A stretch of 16,202 nucleotides of DNA from Candidatus Aenigmatarchaeota archaeon (GCA_015522745.1 WALQ01000032.1:1-16202), one strand, 5' to 3'. Counted from the stretch's first letter, positions 6,405 to 13,780 are shown. A program made the numbers and translations. Notes: generated from the letters alone by a model not told the origin.

Positions 6405-6445
6405 CGCACCACCATACAAAACATAACGGCAAAATCTTTTAATTT

Positions 6446-6453
6446 ATTTAAAT
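6446..6453. promoter_or_regulatory. Palindromic TATA box shared by divergent genes
   Basis: ATTTAAAT is a perfect palindrome centred at 6449.5 between aspS (start 6404, minus) and the small membrane protein (start 6491, plus). It is 42-46 bases from each start, so initiation about 25 bases away on either side would give leaders of roughly 15-20 bases, long enough for the SD motifs seen before both starts. One box may therefore serve both directions. Confidence 0.55.
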
Positions 6454-6490
6454 CTGGGAAACCGTATTAATTTAGATGAGGTGGATTGAA

Positions 6491-6694
6491 ATGGCGAGAA
6501 GAAAGAAGGGAAAAAGGAAATTCGGCGTTTTCACGAAAGAAGAGGAGAATTCCCTGCTGCTTTTTACCGCAGGGCTCGACTTCGGCCTTGCTCTCGTTGG
6601 AATGGCTTACGGACTCAAAAGGTTCGCCATCGCCGTTCTCGTTCTCATACTGCTCGTGCTTCTCTACGTAGATTACAGGATAAAGGAGGAATAA
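6491..6694 (+). CDS. Small basic two-helix membrane protein
   Basis: A 67-aa protein I do not recognise. The start at 6491 is chosen because GAGGTG (6478-6483) lies seven bases upstream; an in-frame ATG at 6476 would overlap that SD. The product has a highly basic N-terminus (RRKKGKRK at 3-10), an acidic patch (KEEEN), then two hydrophobic segments (about 21-41 and 44-60) and a charged tail. The pattern suggests a hairpin membrane protein with the basic end inside the cell, possibly touching nucleic acid or lipid headgroups. Its stop is one base before the rnz ATG, and its last codons carry the rnz SD, so it is translated together with RNase Z. Confidence 0.7.
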   Translation: MARRKKGKRKFGVFTKEEENSLLLFTAGLDFGLALVGMAYGLKRFAIAVLVLILLVLLYVDYRIKEE

Positions 6695-6695
6695 G

Positions 6696-7613
6696 ATGAC
6701 GAGATTCGAAATAACGTTCCTCGGGACAACAGCCATGGTCCCGACACCGAAGAGAAACCACCCGTCCATATACGTCCGCTACGTCTCGGCCGGAGAAAAG
6801 TGCTTTCTGCTCGACTGTGGCGAGGGCACGCAGAGACAGATAATATCGCTCGGCCTGAATTTCATGAGGATAGACAGGATATTCATAACGCATTGGCATG
6901 CTGACCATTTCCTTGGCCTTCTCGGTCTCGTTTCCACGATGACAATTGAGAAAAGGAAGCGCCCGCTTTACGTTTACGCCCCTGAGGCGGAGAAGTTTGT
7001 TCCGCAATTCCTTTCCATTGGATACGCGGCGAGGAAGTTCAAGGTCATTCCTGTTGACGTTCCGTACGAGGGGAATGAGAAAACGACGATTTTCGAGGAC
7101 GACGAGCTGAAAGTGGAAAGCGTTCCTGTGAAGCACGGGATACCGGCGGTCGCGTATGCAATCGTCGAGAAAGACAGAGTGAAGATAGACCATGAGAAGG
7201 CAAGCGAGCTCGGACTGCCGAAAAAGAGCCCCATATTCAAGAGGATAAAAAAATTCGGAAAGGCTGTTTACAAGGGCATTGAGGTGAACTTGACGGACAT
7301 ATCGTACGTTGAGCGCGGAAAGAAGATATCGTACTCTGGAGACACGATGCCGTGCTCAAACATGGTTGAATTGGCGAAGAACTCGGACATTCTCATACAC
7401 GAGTCAACGTATTTTGAGGAGTTCGAGCGGTACCACACAACATTTGAGCAGGCGCTCGGAATAGCCGAAAAGGCGAACGTCAAAAAGCTCATTGTAACGC
7501 ATATAAGCAGGAGGTATCAGGACGATAATGAGCTCAGAAAAATCATAAAATCGCATAAAACGAGCTTCGACGTGGATTTGGCCGTTGATGGAATGAAACT
7601 TGTTTTGGAGTGA
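6696..7613 (+). CDS. rnz: Ribonuclease Z (tRNA 3'-end endonuclease)
   Basis: RNase Z removes the 3' trailer of precursor tRNAs and acts as a zinc-dependent dimer. The 305-aa product has the short-form architecture: FLGTTAMVPTPKRNHPS near the N-terminus, LLDCGEGTQRQ at 38-48, the metal motif THWHADH at 65-71, H147 in PVKHGIP, D216 in YSGDT and H269 in VTHIS. An exosite-like insertion for tRNA binding is expected between about 150 and 200. Length fits archaeal and bacterial short-form enzymes. The SD AGGAGGA (6685-6691) gives an unambiguous start. The gene is the middle of a three-gene operon; GGAGTGA at its own end is the SD for the transporter fusion. The neighbouring tRNA synthetases give a loose tRNA theme but are separate transcripts. 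Confidence 0.95.
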   Translation: MTRFEITFLGTTAMVPTPKRNHPSIYVRYVSAGEKCFLLDCGEGTQRQIISLGLNFMRIDRIFITHWHADHFLGLLGLVSTMTIEKRKRPLYVYAPEAEKFVPQFLSIGYAARKFKVIPVDVPYEGNEKTTIFEDDELKVESVPVKHGIPAVAYAIVEKDRVKIDHEKASELGLPKKSPIFKRIKKFGKAVYKGIEVNLTDISYVERGKKISYSGDTMPCSNMVELAKNSDILIHESTYFEEFERYHTTFEQALGIAEKANVKKLIVTHISRRYQDDNELRKIIKSHKTSFDVDLAVDGMKLVLE

Positions 7614-7620
7614 GCGGCAA

Positions 7621-9492
7621 ATGAGCAAGCTGAAAAGAGAAATTGGACCATTTGTTCTGTTTTTCCTAGTCGTCAACATAATCGCGGGAACGGACATATT
7701 TTTCATACCGGCCATTGGGGCGAGATACGCGGGTTCTGCGTCATTGATCTCATGGGCAATCGTCGGCACGGTATCTATATTCATATCGATGATATTTGCC
7801 GAGCTCATATCGCTCTATCCAAACGCCGGCGGCGCGTACGAGTATACGAAGGAGGCGTTTGGAGGATTCTGGGGATTCACGGTTGGGTGGATGTCGTGGA
7901 TGATACTCAACATAGTCATTTCGATGCTCATAGTCGGAGCGCTCTATTATCTGCTTCCCCACGCGAGCATGCTCGTGTACGGTGTGATATCCATTTCCAT
8001 AATTCTCATTTTGAACTACGTCACGTACCGTGGCATAAAGTGGAGCTCGAAGATGCTTCTAATATTCGGATTTGCAACCATACTTGCGCTGCTGACTGTG
8101 GCAATTCCATCAGCGTTTCAGATGAAATTCTCAAATTTTTTGCCGTTTGAACTCGACATCTCGAAAATAATGATGGCCACATTTTTCATATACGAGATTT
8201 TCTTCGGGTGGGAATCCGCGACTTATTTGTCCGAAGAAGTCAAGAATCCGAGATACGTGTTTCCAAAGGTGATCGTATGGGCCACAATATTCACGGTTGT
8301 CATGAGCATAGCGTTTGTTTTCGTCACTATGGGTGTGATGCCCATAAGTAAATTTGCGGCATCCGACACGCCAATACTTTTAATTGTACAACGAATATTT
8401 CCAAAGTCGTTGCAATTTTTATTCTCAATAATAATATTTTCAACGCTTATCGGAACGGTCGCTGGGAACATAACAACGTCACCGCGACTCCTGTACGCCA
8501 TGGCGCGCGACAAGACGATGATAACGCAGTTTTCGAAGATTCACAAGAAATACGGAACTCCCTACAACGCCATTTTATTCCAGACGATATCAGCGATAGT
8601 GATAACGATAATCGGATTCGCAAATTACAAGTACCTTCTCGAGATACTGCTTCCTCTCGAAATAACGTTGTACACATTCGTGATAGTGGCTTTCATAAAG
8701 TTGCGAACGACAAACAAATCGAAAAGGACGTTCACATTTCACTTCGGTCGACCGATAGCATGGTTCATAATATTCTTCAATATACTCATCATGTTCTATT
8801 GGTGCAGGCACTCATCGAATTCTTTAAGCATACTTATGACAGACGCCGACTTCGTTTTCATAGGCATACCGTTTTACCTCATCATAAAGCTTTACAGCGA
8901 CAAGAAGTTCGTGGGAAAATTCTTTGACGACTTTTCTTGGGTATGGGACAAGTTCTTCCCGATATGGTACGGCGAAGAGGAAAAGATGAAAGTCATAAAG
9001 AATGCTGGCGTGCGGCCTGGTAGCACCGTGCTCGATTTCGGTGCTGGAAGTGGGCTCACCACACTTGAGCTCTCGCTAATAGTCGGGAAGCGCGGGCGCG
9101 TTGTGGCGACAGACCTTTCGAAGAACCAGCTCGCGAGAATATCAAAGAAAATTTTCCGCAAGAAAACGCTTTCAAACGTCATACTTCTCCACGAAGACGG
9201 CGAGATAACGAAATTCCCAGAGAACAGCTTCAATTCCATAGTTTCCGTGTCAACGCTGTCACACACGGAGGACCCGGTAGGGCAGATAAAGAACCTTTTG
9301 AAGTATCTTAAGCACGGCGGAAAGTTCTCGTTCCTCGCATTTGGAAAGAGCTTCTTCTTCCCGTGCGAGCCGTATTTGAAAAACGAGGAAACTGTTCGCA
9401 ATTTGTTCAAGAAAGCCGGATACAACGTTCATATAGAAGGACAGCACAAGCGATTTACACACTATTGGTTCATTTGGGGTGAGAAACCGTAG
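7621..9492 (+). CDS. APC-family permease fused to SAM methyltransferase domain
   Basis: A 623-aa two-domain protein. Residues about 1-435 resemble the amino acid/polyamine (APC) transporter superfamily: about twelve hydrophobic helices, a first helix broken by IAGTDIFFIP, the loop ISLYPNAGGAYEYTKEAFG, and ATYLSEEVKNPRYVFPK. Residues about 455-623 form a class I methyltransferase-like domain with motif I VLDFGAGSG at 470-478, an acidic residue in VVATDLS ending the second strand, and FPENSFNSIVS as the next strand; it resembles UbiE-like enzymes, but neither substrate nor reaction can be named. The linker (FFDDFSWVWDKFFPIWYG) is aromatic. The frame is uninterrupted. The start ATG 7621 is set by GGAGTGA (7607-7613), which overlaps the rnz stop. 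The methyltransferase would face the cytoplasm if the helix count is even. It might modify a transported compound or sense SAM; both are inference. Confidence 0.85.
   Translation: MSKLKREIGPFVLFFLVVNIIAGTDIFFIPAIGARYAGSASLISWAIVGTVSIFISMIFAELISLYPNAGGAYEYTKEAFGGFWGFTVGWMSWMILNIVISMLIVGALYYLLPHASMLVYGVISISIILILNYVTYRGIKWSSKMLLIFGFATILALLTVAIPSAFQMKFSNFLPFELDISKIMMATFFIYEIFFGWESATYLSEEVKNPRYVFPKVIVWATIFTVVMSIAFVFVTMGVMPISKFAASDTPILLIVQRIFPKSLQFLFSIIIFSTLIGTVAGNITTSPRLLYAMARDKTMITQFSKIHKKYGTPYNAILFQTISAIVITIIGFANYKYLLEILLPLEITLYTFVIVAFIKLRTTNKSKRTFTFHFGRPIAWFIIFFNILIMFYWCRHSSNSLSILMTDADFVFIGIPFYLIIKLYSDKKFVGKFFDDFSWVWDKFFPIWYGEEEKMKVIKNAGVRPGSTVLDFGAGSGLTTLELSLIVGKRGRVVATDLSKNQLARISKKIFRKKTLSNVILLHEDGEITKFPENSFNSIVSVSTLSHTEDPVGQIKNLLKYLKHGGKFSFLAFGKSFFFPCEPYLKNEETVRNLFKKAGYNVHIEGQHKRFTHYWFIWGEKP
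8977..8988 (+). promoter_or_regulatory. Possible internal ribosome site before the methyltransferase domain
   Basis: GAGG followed by AAAAG and an in-frame ATG at 8986 (residue 456 of the fusion) sits exactly at the domain boundary. Translation from here would give a soluble methyltransferase of about 168 aa. The same bases encode EEKM, so the SD match may be a coincidence of codon choice. Confidence 0.25.
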
Positions 9493-10069
9493 TTCGTTGA
9501 TAATAATTTAGAAGCATTTCTTTGATTCCTTTTCTGATTTTTCCGATATTATCGGGTATGATTATCTCAACGTGTCCGAATGGGATGCGCTCGAATAATG
9601 TTTTCCCATTTTCTTCCCCAATTTTATAATTAAACACATTAGCACTATTTTTGAGATCATCTGGCGTTCTCGGGATCTTTGCCTCTTTGAATTCGTTCAC
9701 GAATTTTTTGCACACTTCACCGAGATCTTTCTGGTACGTTCCTTTTGGTTGATGCTTTTTCTTTTCTTTATTGCGCTTGTAGCCCACATTCATGAAATGA
9801 TTAAATATCTCTTTACATGTCCCACCTGATTTCACTCTGTAGTCACCAACCTTTTTGAAGTCGTACCCAAGGGCGAGCGCTATCATGTCGTTCGGATGGA
9901 CGAATTTCAACGATTCGAACTGAGTCCAGAAAGAAAGGCCTTCGTAGATGTCGCGGAGCTCCTGTTTCTCGTATGCGTTCAAGTTTATGCCGTCTATTTC
10001 TTTCTTATAATCGTTGCTTGGACCTTCATCTTTTTCTTTAAAATAATTTCCGAACAATGTGAGCTCCAT
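9470..10069 (-). CDS. Uncharacterised soluble protein
   Basis: I do not recognise this protein. From the ATG at 10069 it has 199 aa. That start is preferred over the ATG at 10084 because a TATA-like ATTTAAAT lies 24.5 bases upstream of it, matching the leaderless pattern in the window. The sequence is hydrophilic and charged, with no membrane segment; notable parts are a Lys-rich stretch at about 98-109, two cysteines (C85 and C120), and a C-terminal block GHVEIIIPDNIGKIRKGIKEML. No catalytic motif is clear, and the basic stretch could bind nucleic acid. It is coded on the minus strand and its 3' end overlaps the fusion gene by 23 bases. The base composition is more AT-rich than the flanking genes, which may indicate recent acquisition. 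Confidence 0.7.
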   Translation of the reverse strand: MELTLFGNYFKEKDEGPSNDYKKEIDGINLNAYEKQELRDIYEGLSFWTQFESLKFVHPNDMIALALGYDFKKVGDYRVKSGGTCKEIFNHFMNVGYKRNKEKKKHQPKGTYQKDLGEVCKKFVNEFKEAKIPRTPDDLKNSANVFNYKIGEENGKTLFERIPFGHVEIIIPDNIGKIRKGIKEMLLNYYQRTTVSHPK

Positions 10070-10089
10070 GTGTATAATGTTCATTTAAC

Positions 10090-10097
10090 ATTTAAAT
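10090..10097 (-). promoter_or_regulatory. TATA box of the uncharacterised minus-strand gene
   Basis: ATTTAAAT centred at 10093.5 is 24.5 bases from the ATG at 10069 on the minus strand, consistent with leaderless transcription. It is too close to the alternative ATG at 10084 to serve that start, which is why the shorter protein is annotated. Confidence 0.6.
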
Positions 10098-10135
10098 AGT
10101 TATTACTTATAGATAATCAACTATTTTGATATGCA

Positions 10136-10143
10136 TTTTTATT
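10136..10143 (+). promoter_or_regulatory. TATA-like box of the second rhomboid gene
   Basis: TTTTTATT centred 25.5 bases before the ATG at 10165, with AATTATG at the start and no SD. A weaker match than the other boxes, but at the same distance. Confidence 0.5.
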
Positions 10144-10164
10144 GATTTGCTCCAAATCATAATT

Positions 10165-10767
10165 ATGGGCAAATTTCCGTACGCAACCGCGTCAATATTC
10201 ATCGTGTGCGTTCTTGTGTACGCAATGCAAGTTGCAAATCCGGTGATAACGAGCGAGTTCGCACTCTCGCGCGGAGCTCCGATATGGACGTACGTAACGT
10301 ACATTTTCCTCCACGGGTCGATAGAGCACATCTTTTACAACATGCTCGCGCTCCTGATGTTCGGCTATATTTTGGAGTACATAATCGGCACAAAACGGTT
10401 CCTTCTCGTATTCTTTTCAAGTGGAATAGTTTCGGGAATCGTCGGACTTTCGCTTTACAATTCCATAATAGGGGCGTCGGGCGCAATATTTGGGATAATA
10501 GGATGCCTGACGATGATACGGCCGAAGATGGTCGTCTTCGCATTCGGAATGCCCATGCCACTGTACATGGCGTCGGTTTTCTGGATGTTTCTCGACCTTG
10601 TTGGTATAGTGTACCCGGACAACGTTGCGCACGCGGGGCATATCGGAGGGTTCCTCTTTGGCGCATTCATAGGGGCTTTTATGCGGAAGAAATACGGTGA
10701 AAGGAGGAAGACGTACTTCATAAGCGAGGACAGAATGAGGCGCTGGGAAGATGATTGGATGAATTAG
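10165..10767 (+). CDS. Rhomboid-family intramembrane serine protease, second copy
   Basis: A 200-aa rhomboid protease. HIFYN at 55-59 gives the HxxxN signature, IGASGAIFG at 102-110 carries the nucleophile S105 in the canonical GxSG form, and HAGHIGG at 156-162 gives the catalytic H159. About six hydrophobic helices fit the basic rhomboid core, followed by a charged cytoplasmic tail (KKYGERRK, then RMRRWEDDWMN at 190-200). Compared with the copy at 2696 it has the standard GASG motif and a polar tail, so the two probably have different substrates. The ATG at 10165 is chosen on the family N-terminus and a leaderless promoter; an upstream in-frame TTG at 10126 would overlap the box. It converges with nurA, the stop codons overlapping by four bases. 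Confidence 0.92.
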   Translation: MGKFPYATASIFIVCVLVYAMQVANPVITSEFALSRGAPIWTYVTYIFLHGSIEHIFYNMLALLMFGYILEYIIGTKRFLLVFFSSGIVSGIVGLSLYNSIIGASGAIFGIIGCLTMIRPKMVVFAFGMPMPLYMASVFWMFLDLVGIVYPDNVAHAGHIGGFLFGAFIGAFMRKKYGERRKTYFISEDRMRRWEDDWMN

Positions 10768-11675
10768 AAAAGGTGACCGTTTCTCCTCAATCGGACGTTT
10801 GGAAGCACGGACATCATCTTTTTCTCGAGCATGGATATGTCCGCGTCACTGAGCTTTACCCGCTTGTCGCATTCGAGGATTATGTTAGGTATGCCAACGC
10901 TCGAGAATTTCGACAATGTGTAAACGAGGTTGGCCGTTCGGAGCTCATTTTCCTGGCCGAGAAAATCGATTCTTATCGGGCGGCTCTTGCCATTCGGTCT
11001 GATGTACATTGAGAATATCTCGTCTTTCTGTGGCGCGTCTGAGAGGTTCGTCTCGTTGTACTTGAACGACTTTGTGCGCTCTCCGCCTTTGAGCGCGAAC
11101 GACAATACGAATGTGTCGCGAAATTCCTTGAAGTAGTGCGAGCTCTTCGAGTCCTTAACGACGCCGGCGAGAAGGCAACCTTTGCTTTTGCACTTGCCGT
11201 AAAGTTGCTTGTAGTACCCGATGATTTCCTCGTAATTTTCGTACAGCACGGAGCTTTCCTTCGGTCTCAGGGACGGGTGAGGCACGATTGAGCCGTCAAC
11301 TATCAGGGCGTCAAGGTCGAATTTGTCAACCAATTCAAGCGACGTCTTTATCTCCTTCTTGACGCGCGTTATGTTGGAGAAAAACTTGAATTCATCGCCT
11401 ATGTAGAATTCTATGTCGCGCTTTGGAAATTTTGACGGGTAGTATGATACGGAGAACTTTTCGCCGTATGTGTAAACAACACCGAGGGCCCTTGTGATGA
11501 CAACGTCAAATGGGTGGTATGACTTTTTGAGCAGTCCGCCGTCAACGCTTCCGATTCTCTTTCCACTGAGGTCAACTTCGTCGAGACGGACGACATCTTT
11601 CCTGAGCTCATTCGCCCTTTCACTTGCGGCCGCCCTCATCTCCCTGGCTTTTTCCATGACGTCGTTAAAATTCAT
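10764..11675 (-). CDS. nurA: NurA-family 5'-3' nuclease
   Basis: NurA is a nuclease that, with the HerA translocase and Mre11-Rad50, resects DNA ends for homologous recombination in archaea. The 303-aa product shows the NurA blocks: IGSVDGGL at 41-48 with metal-binding D45, ALIVDGSI at 123-130 with D127, and LLAGVVKDSKSSHYFKEF around 168-185 with the conserved K174-D175 pair. An N-terminal helix rich in Arg, Glu and Ala (about 5-30) precedes the nuclease fold. The ATG at 11675 is preferred over the TTG at 11693 because a TATA-like box lies 23.5 bases upstream. HerA, Rad50 and Mre11 are usually neighbours but are not in this window. Only a limited family match can be made without a search, but the three motifs together are convincing. 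Confidence 0.82.
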   Translation of the reverse strand: MNFNDVMEKAREMRAAASERANELRKDVVRLDEVDLSGKRIGSVDGGLLKKSYHPFDVVITRALGVVYTYGEKFSVSYYPSKFPKRDIEFYIGDEFKFFSNITRVKKEIKTSLELVDKFDLDALIVDGSIVPHPSLRPKESSVLYENYEEIIGYYKQLYGKCKSKGCLLAGVVKDSKSSHYFKEFRDTFVLSFALKGGERTKSFKYNETNLSDAPQKDEIFSMYIRPNGKSRPIRIDFLGQENELRTANLVYTLSKFSSVGIPNIILECDKRVKLSDADISMLEKKMMSVLPNVRLRRNGHLF

Positions 11676-11694
11676 GAAAGAATTTCGGGGCAAT

Positions 11695-11702
11695 GTTTAA
11701 AA
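11695..11702 (-). promoter_or_regulatory. TATA box of nurA
   Basis: Read on the minus strand this is TTTTAAAC, centred 23.5 bases upstream of the nurA ATG at 11675. There is no SD, so the transcript is probably leaderless. Confidence 0.55.
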
Positions 11703-11710
11703 GAAAATGA

Positions 11711-11718
11711 TTTAAACA
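11711..11718 (+). promoter_or_regulatory. TATA box of the methyltransferase-like gene
   Basis: TTTAAACA centred 24.5 bases before the ATG at 11739, with AGTTATG at the start. The divergent nurA box is only 16 bases away centre to centre, so the two promoters lie back to back and may compete for TBP/TFB. Confidence 0.65.
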
Positions 11719-11738
11719 TTCGTTTTTACTATAAAGTT

Positions 11739-12650
11739 ATGAATTATATTAAAGACGATGTGATTGAATACACAATGAAGCAGATTAACATACTTGAACA
11801 TTTGAACGGGGACGTTCGCTACATCTTTGGGATGCCGCCGGCGATGTACTGGCCCATAACCCACAGCGACGTGAAAAGCGTTGTCGGCATGTCAAAGAAA
11901 CTTTCCGAACATCCTAACATAATAGACATGGGGTGCGGAAACTGCGCAATATCATCGCTCATATACAACGAAGGTGGCGTTAATGTTGTCGGTTTCGACC
12001 CCATAAAGTATCCTGTGCACGACTCGGTTAAATTTCACATAGTGCACGCGACCGCGAGAAACATTCCCCATTACTTTTATCCGGAGCTCTTCGAAGACGT
12101 AGAACGCGCGCTTGGCGACATTGAAGGCAAACTCGCCACAGAAACGATTGATTACATGCAGAACTACTTCATTGAAAAATCGAGTGAGTTCTTATCAAGG
12201 GAAGAGCGCGTCGATGTTGCAATTCTGTCGTGGCCCCCGCGCGGACTCAATCCGATGCTGTACGTGCCTTTCATAAACCCGAAAGTCGTCGTGCTCGCCG
12301 GGCCACCGAAGATATCCGGAGCGTACATAACGCTCGTGGATTCAGATGACCCGAAAGAAGTTCTTCTTTCCGATTTGAACGATGATGACGTCAAGAAGCA
12401 CTATGCGAACGAATTTGGGAACTTCTTCAACACGTTCTCGACACTTGGAATTTATGACATAGTTTCCGCATCGTATACTCCAACGTGGATAAAGCTATAC
12501 AATCATTTTTACGGCAAGAGCGGTGGTGAGGAGCGTCAGATAGTCGCCGTCCTGAAGAAGAAAGGCGTTGAAATCGATTTGCCATGCGTGAGCGCCCTGA
12601 AATATCCGTGGGACGAATTTTCTTCCAATGGAATCCATTTAAAAAAATAA
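11739..12650 (+). CDS. Methyltransferase-like protein of unknown function
   Basis: I cannot name this 303-aa protein. Its middle resembles a class I SAM-binding Rossmann fold: PNIIDMGCGNCAIS (59-72) looks like motif I, VNVVGFDPIKYP (81-92) ends a second strand with an acidic residue (D87), and VDVAILSWPPRG (158-169) looks like the fourth strand with an SWPP motif in place of the catalytic [DN]PP[YF] of N-methyltransferases. Before this lies an all-helical part with GMPPAMYWPIT, and after it a poorly conserved C-terminal region. An N-methyltransferase on nucleic acid or protein is the best guess. It is soluble. It starts leaderless from TTTAAACA, divergent from nurA. The trpS gene follows after about 30 bases with its own SD, so it may be a separate or read-through transcript. 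Confidence 0.7.
   Translation: MNYIKDDVIEYTMKQINILEHLNGDVRYIFGMPPAMYWPITHSDVKSVVGMSKKLSEHPNIIDMGCGNCAISSLIYNEGGVNVVGFDPIKYPVHDSVKFHIVHATARNIPHYFYPELFEDVERALGDIEGKLATETIDYMQNYFIEKSSEFLSREERVDVAILSWPPRGLNPMLYVPFINPKVVVLAGPPKISGAYITLVDSDDPKEVLLSDLNDDDVKKHYANEFGNFFNTFSTLGIYDIVSASYTPTWIKLYNHFYGKSGGEERQIVAVLKKKGVEIDLPCVSALKYPWDEFSSNGIHLKK
12638..12645 (+). promoter_or_regulatory. Possible trpS promoter within the preceding gene
   Basis: TTTAAAAA, in the last codons of the methyltransferase-like gene, would start transcription near 12667, giving trpS a leader of about 13 bases that contains the AGGTG SD. The same bases also encode the Leu-Lys-Lys-rich C-terminus, so this could be coincidental. Confidence 0.4.
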
Positions 12651-12679
12651 GCAACAAATTAAAATGAAAGGTGTTTTTA

Positions 12680-13780
12680 ATGGCAATAACGGTTGACGAA
12701 GTGTCCGGAGAAATAAATTACAACAAAATAATAGACGAATTTGGGGTTTCAAAGATAGATAATGTCGTAAAAGAGCTTTCAAAAGTCACGGAGCTCAGCA
12801 TGCTTTACAGGCGCGGAATAATATTCGCGCACCGCGACCTCAACGTCATAATAGACGCCATTAAGAACCACAAGAAATTTGCCGTTGTAACGGGGGCGAA
12901 TCCATCCGGCTCGCTGCATTTCGGAAACAAGCTCTTTGTTGATCAGGCGAAGTTCTACCAGGAAAACGGCGCCGATGTGTTCATTCCCATATCAAACGAC
13001 GAGAGCTACGTTTTCAACAAGGTGAAAACGATCGACGAGGCGACGAAGAACGCGTATGAATACGTCATCCCAACGCTTATCGCGCTCGGACTCAAAAAAG
13101 GAAAGACGCACATATTTGTTTCAACGAAGTGTCGCGACATTTATGAGCTTTCCGTGCGTCTATCAAAACGAGCGACGTTCTCAATGATGAAGGACATATT
13201 CGGATTCACGAACGAATCGTCGCCCGGAAAGATATTTTACGGGGTTGTCGAGACGGCGCACATACTATTCCCCCAAATTGAGAGATTCGGCGGGCCGAAA
13301 CCGGTGGTCGTTCCGATAGGTATAGACCAAGACCCCTACATGAGGCTGTCGCGCGACATTGCGGTGAAAGAAGGATTTGTAAAGCCGTCGTCAACGTATC
13401 ACAAGTTCATCCGCGGACTGACGGGCGCGAAGATGTCCGGCTCGAAACCGAATAGCGCCATATTCCTCACAGACGCTCCCGAGGTTGCCGAGAAGAAGAT
13501 AATGCGCGCAATAACGGGAGGCGGCGGGACGATAAAGGAGCACCGCGAGCACGGGGGAAATCCGGACGTTTGCAGCGTTTACGACTATTTCAAGATGCAC
13601 CTTGTCCACGACGATGCAAAACTCAAAAAGATTTACGACGAGTGCAGGAGCGGCAAGAGGACGTGCGGAGAATGCAAGCGCGAAGCGGCGGAGCTCATGA
13701 AAAAGTTCCTCATAAACTTCCACGAAAAATTCGAGAAAGCGAAAGATGAGGTTGATGATTATCTTATTCACGAGAGGTGA
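12680..13780 (+). CDS. trpS: Tryptophanyl-tRNA synthetase (archaeal/eukaryal type)
   Basis: Class Ic synthetase that charges tRNA-Trp. The 366-aa product has the HIGH-like SGSLHFGN at 76-83, the substrate-pocket region around 101-116 (FIPISNDESYVFN), VVPIGIDQDPYMRLSRD at 210-226 and the KMSKS-like KMSGS at 251-255. The longer N-terminal extension and GIDQDPYMRLSRD style match the archaeal/eukaryal type rather than the roughly 330-aa bacterial type. A CGEC pair near 329-332 in the C-terminal part could bind metal. The start ATG 12680 follows AGGTG (12669-12673); an in-frame GTG at 12671 would sit inside that SD and is rejected. It overlaps metG by four bases, so the two synthetases are likely co-translated. 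Confidence 0.96.
   Translation: MAITVDEVSGEINYNKIIDEFGVSKIDNVVKELSKVTELSMLYRRGIIFAHRDLNVIIDAIKNHKKFAVVTGANPSGSLHFGNKLFVDQAKFYQENGADVFIPISNDESYVFNKVKTIDEATKNAYEYVIPTLIALGLKKGKTHIFVSTKCRDIYELSVRLSKRATFSMMKDIFGFTNESSPGKIFYGVVETAHILFPQIERFGGPKPVVVPIGIDQDPYMRLSRDIAVKEGFVKPSSTYHKFIRGLTGAKMSGSKPNSAIFLTDAPEVAEKKIMRAITGGGGTIKEHREHGGNPDVCSVYDYFKMHLVHDDAKLKKIYDECRSGKRTCGECKREAAELMKKFLINFHEKFEKAKDEVDDYLIHER

Noticed and set aside
6405..6419. Longer AspRS start at TTG 6419
   Set aside because: Adds only five residues, uses a weak start codon, and the ATG at 6404 has a GGTGGTG just upstream.
10126..10164. Longer second rhomboid from TTG 10126
   Set aside because: It would overlap the TATA-like box, and the family N-terminus fits the ATG at 10165.
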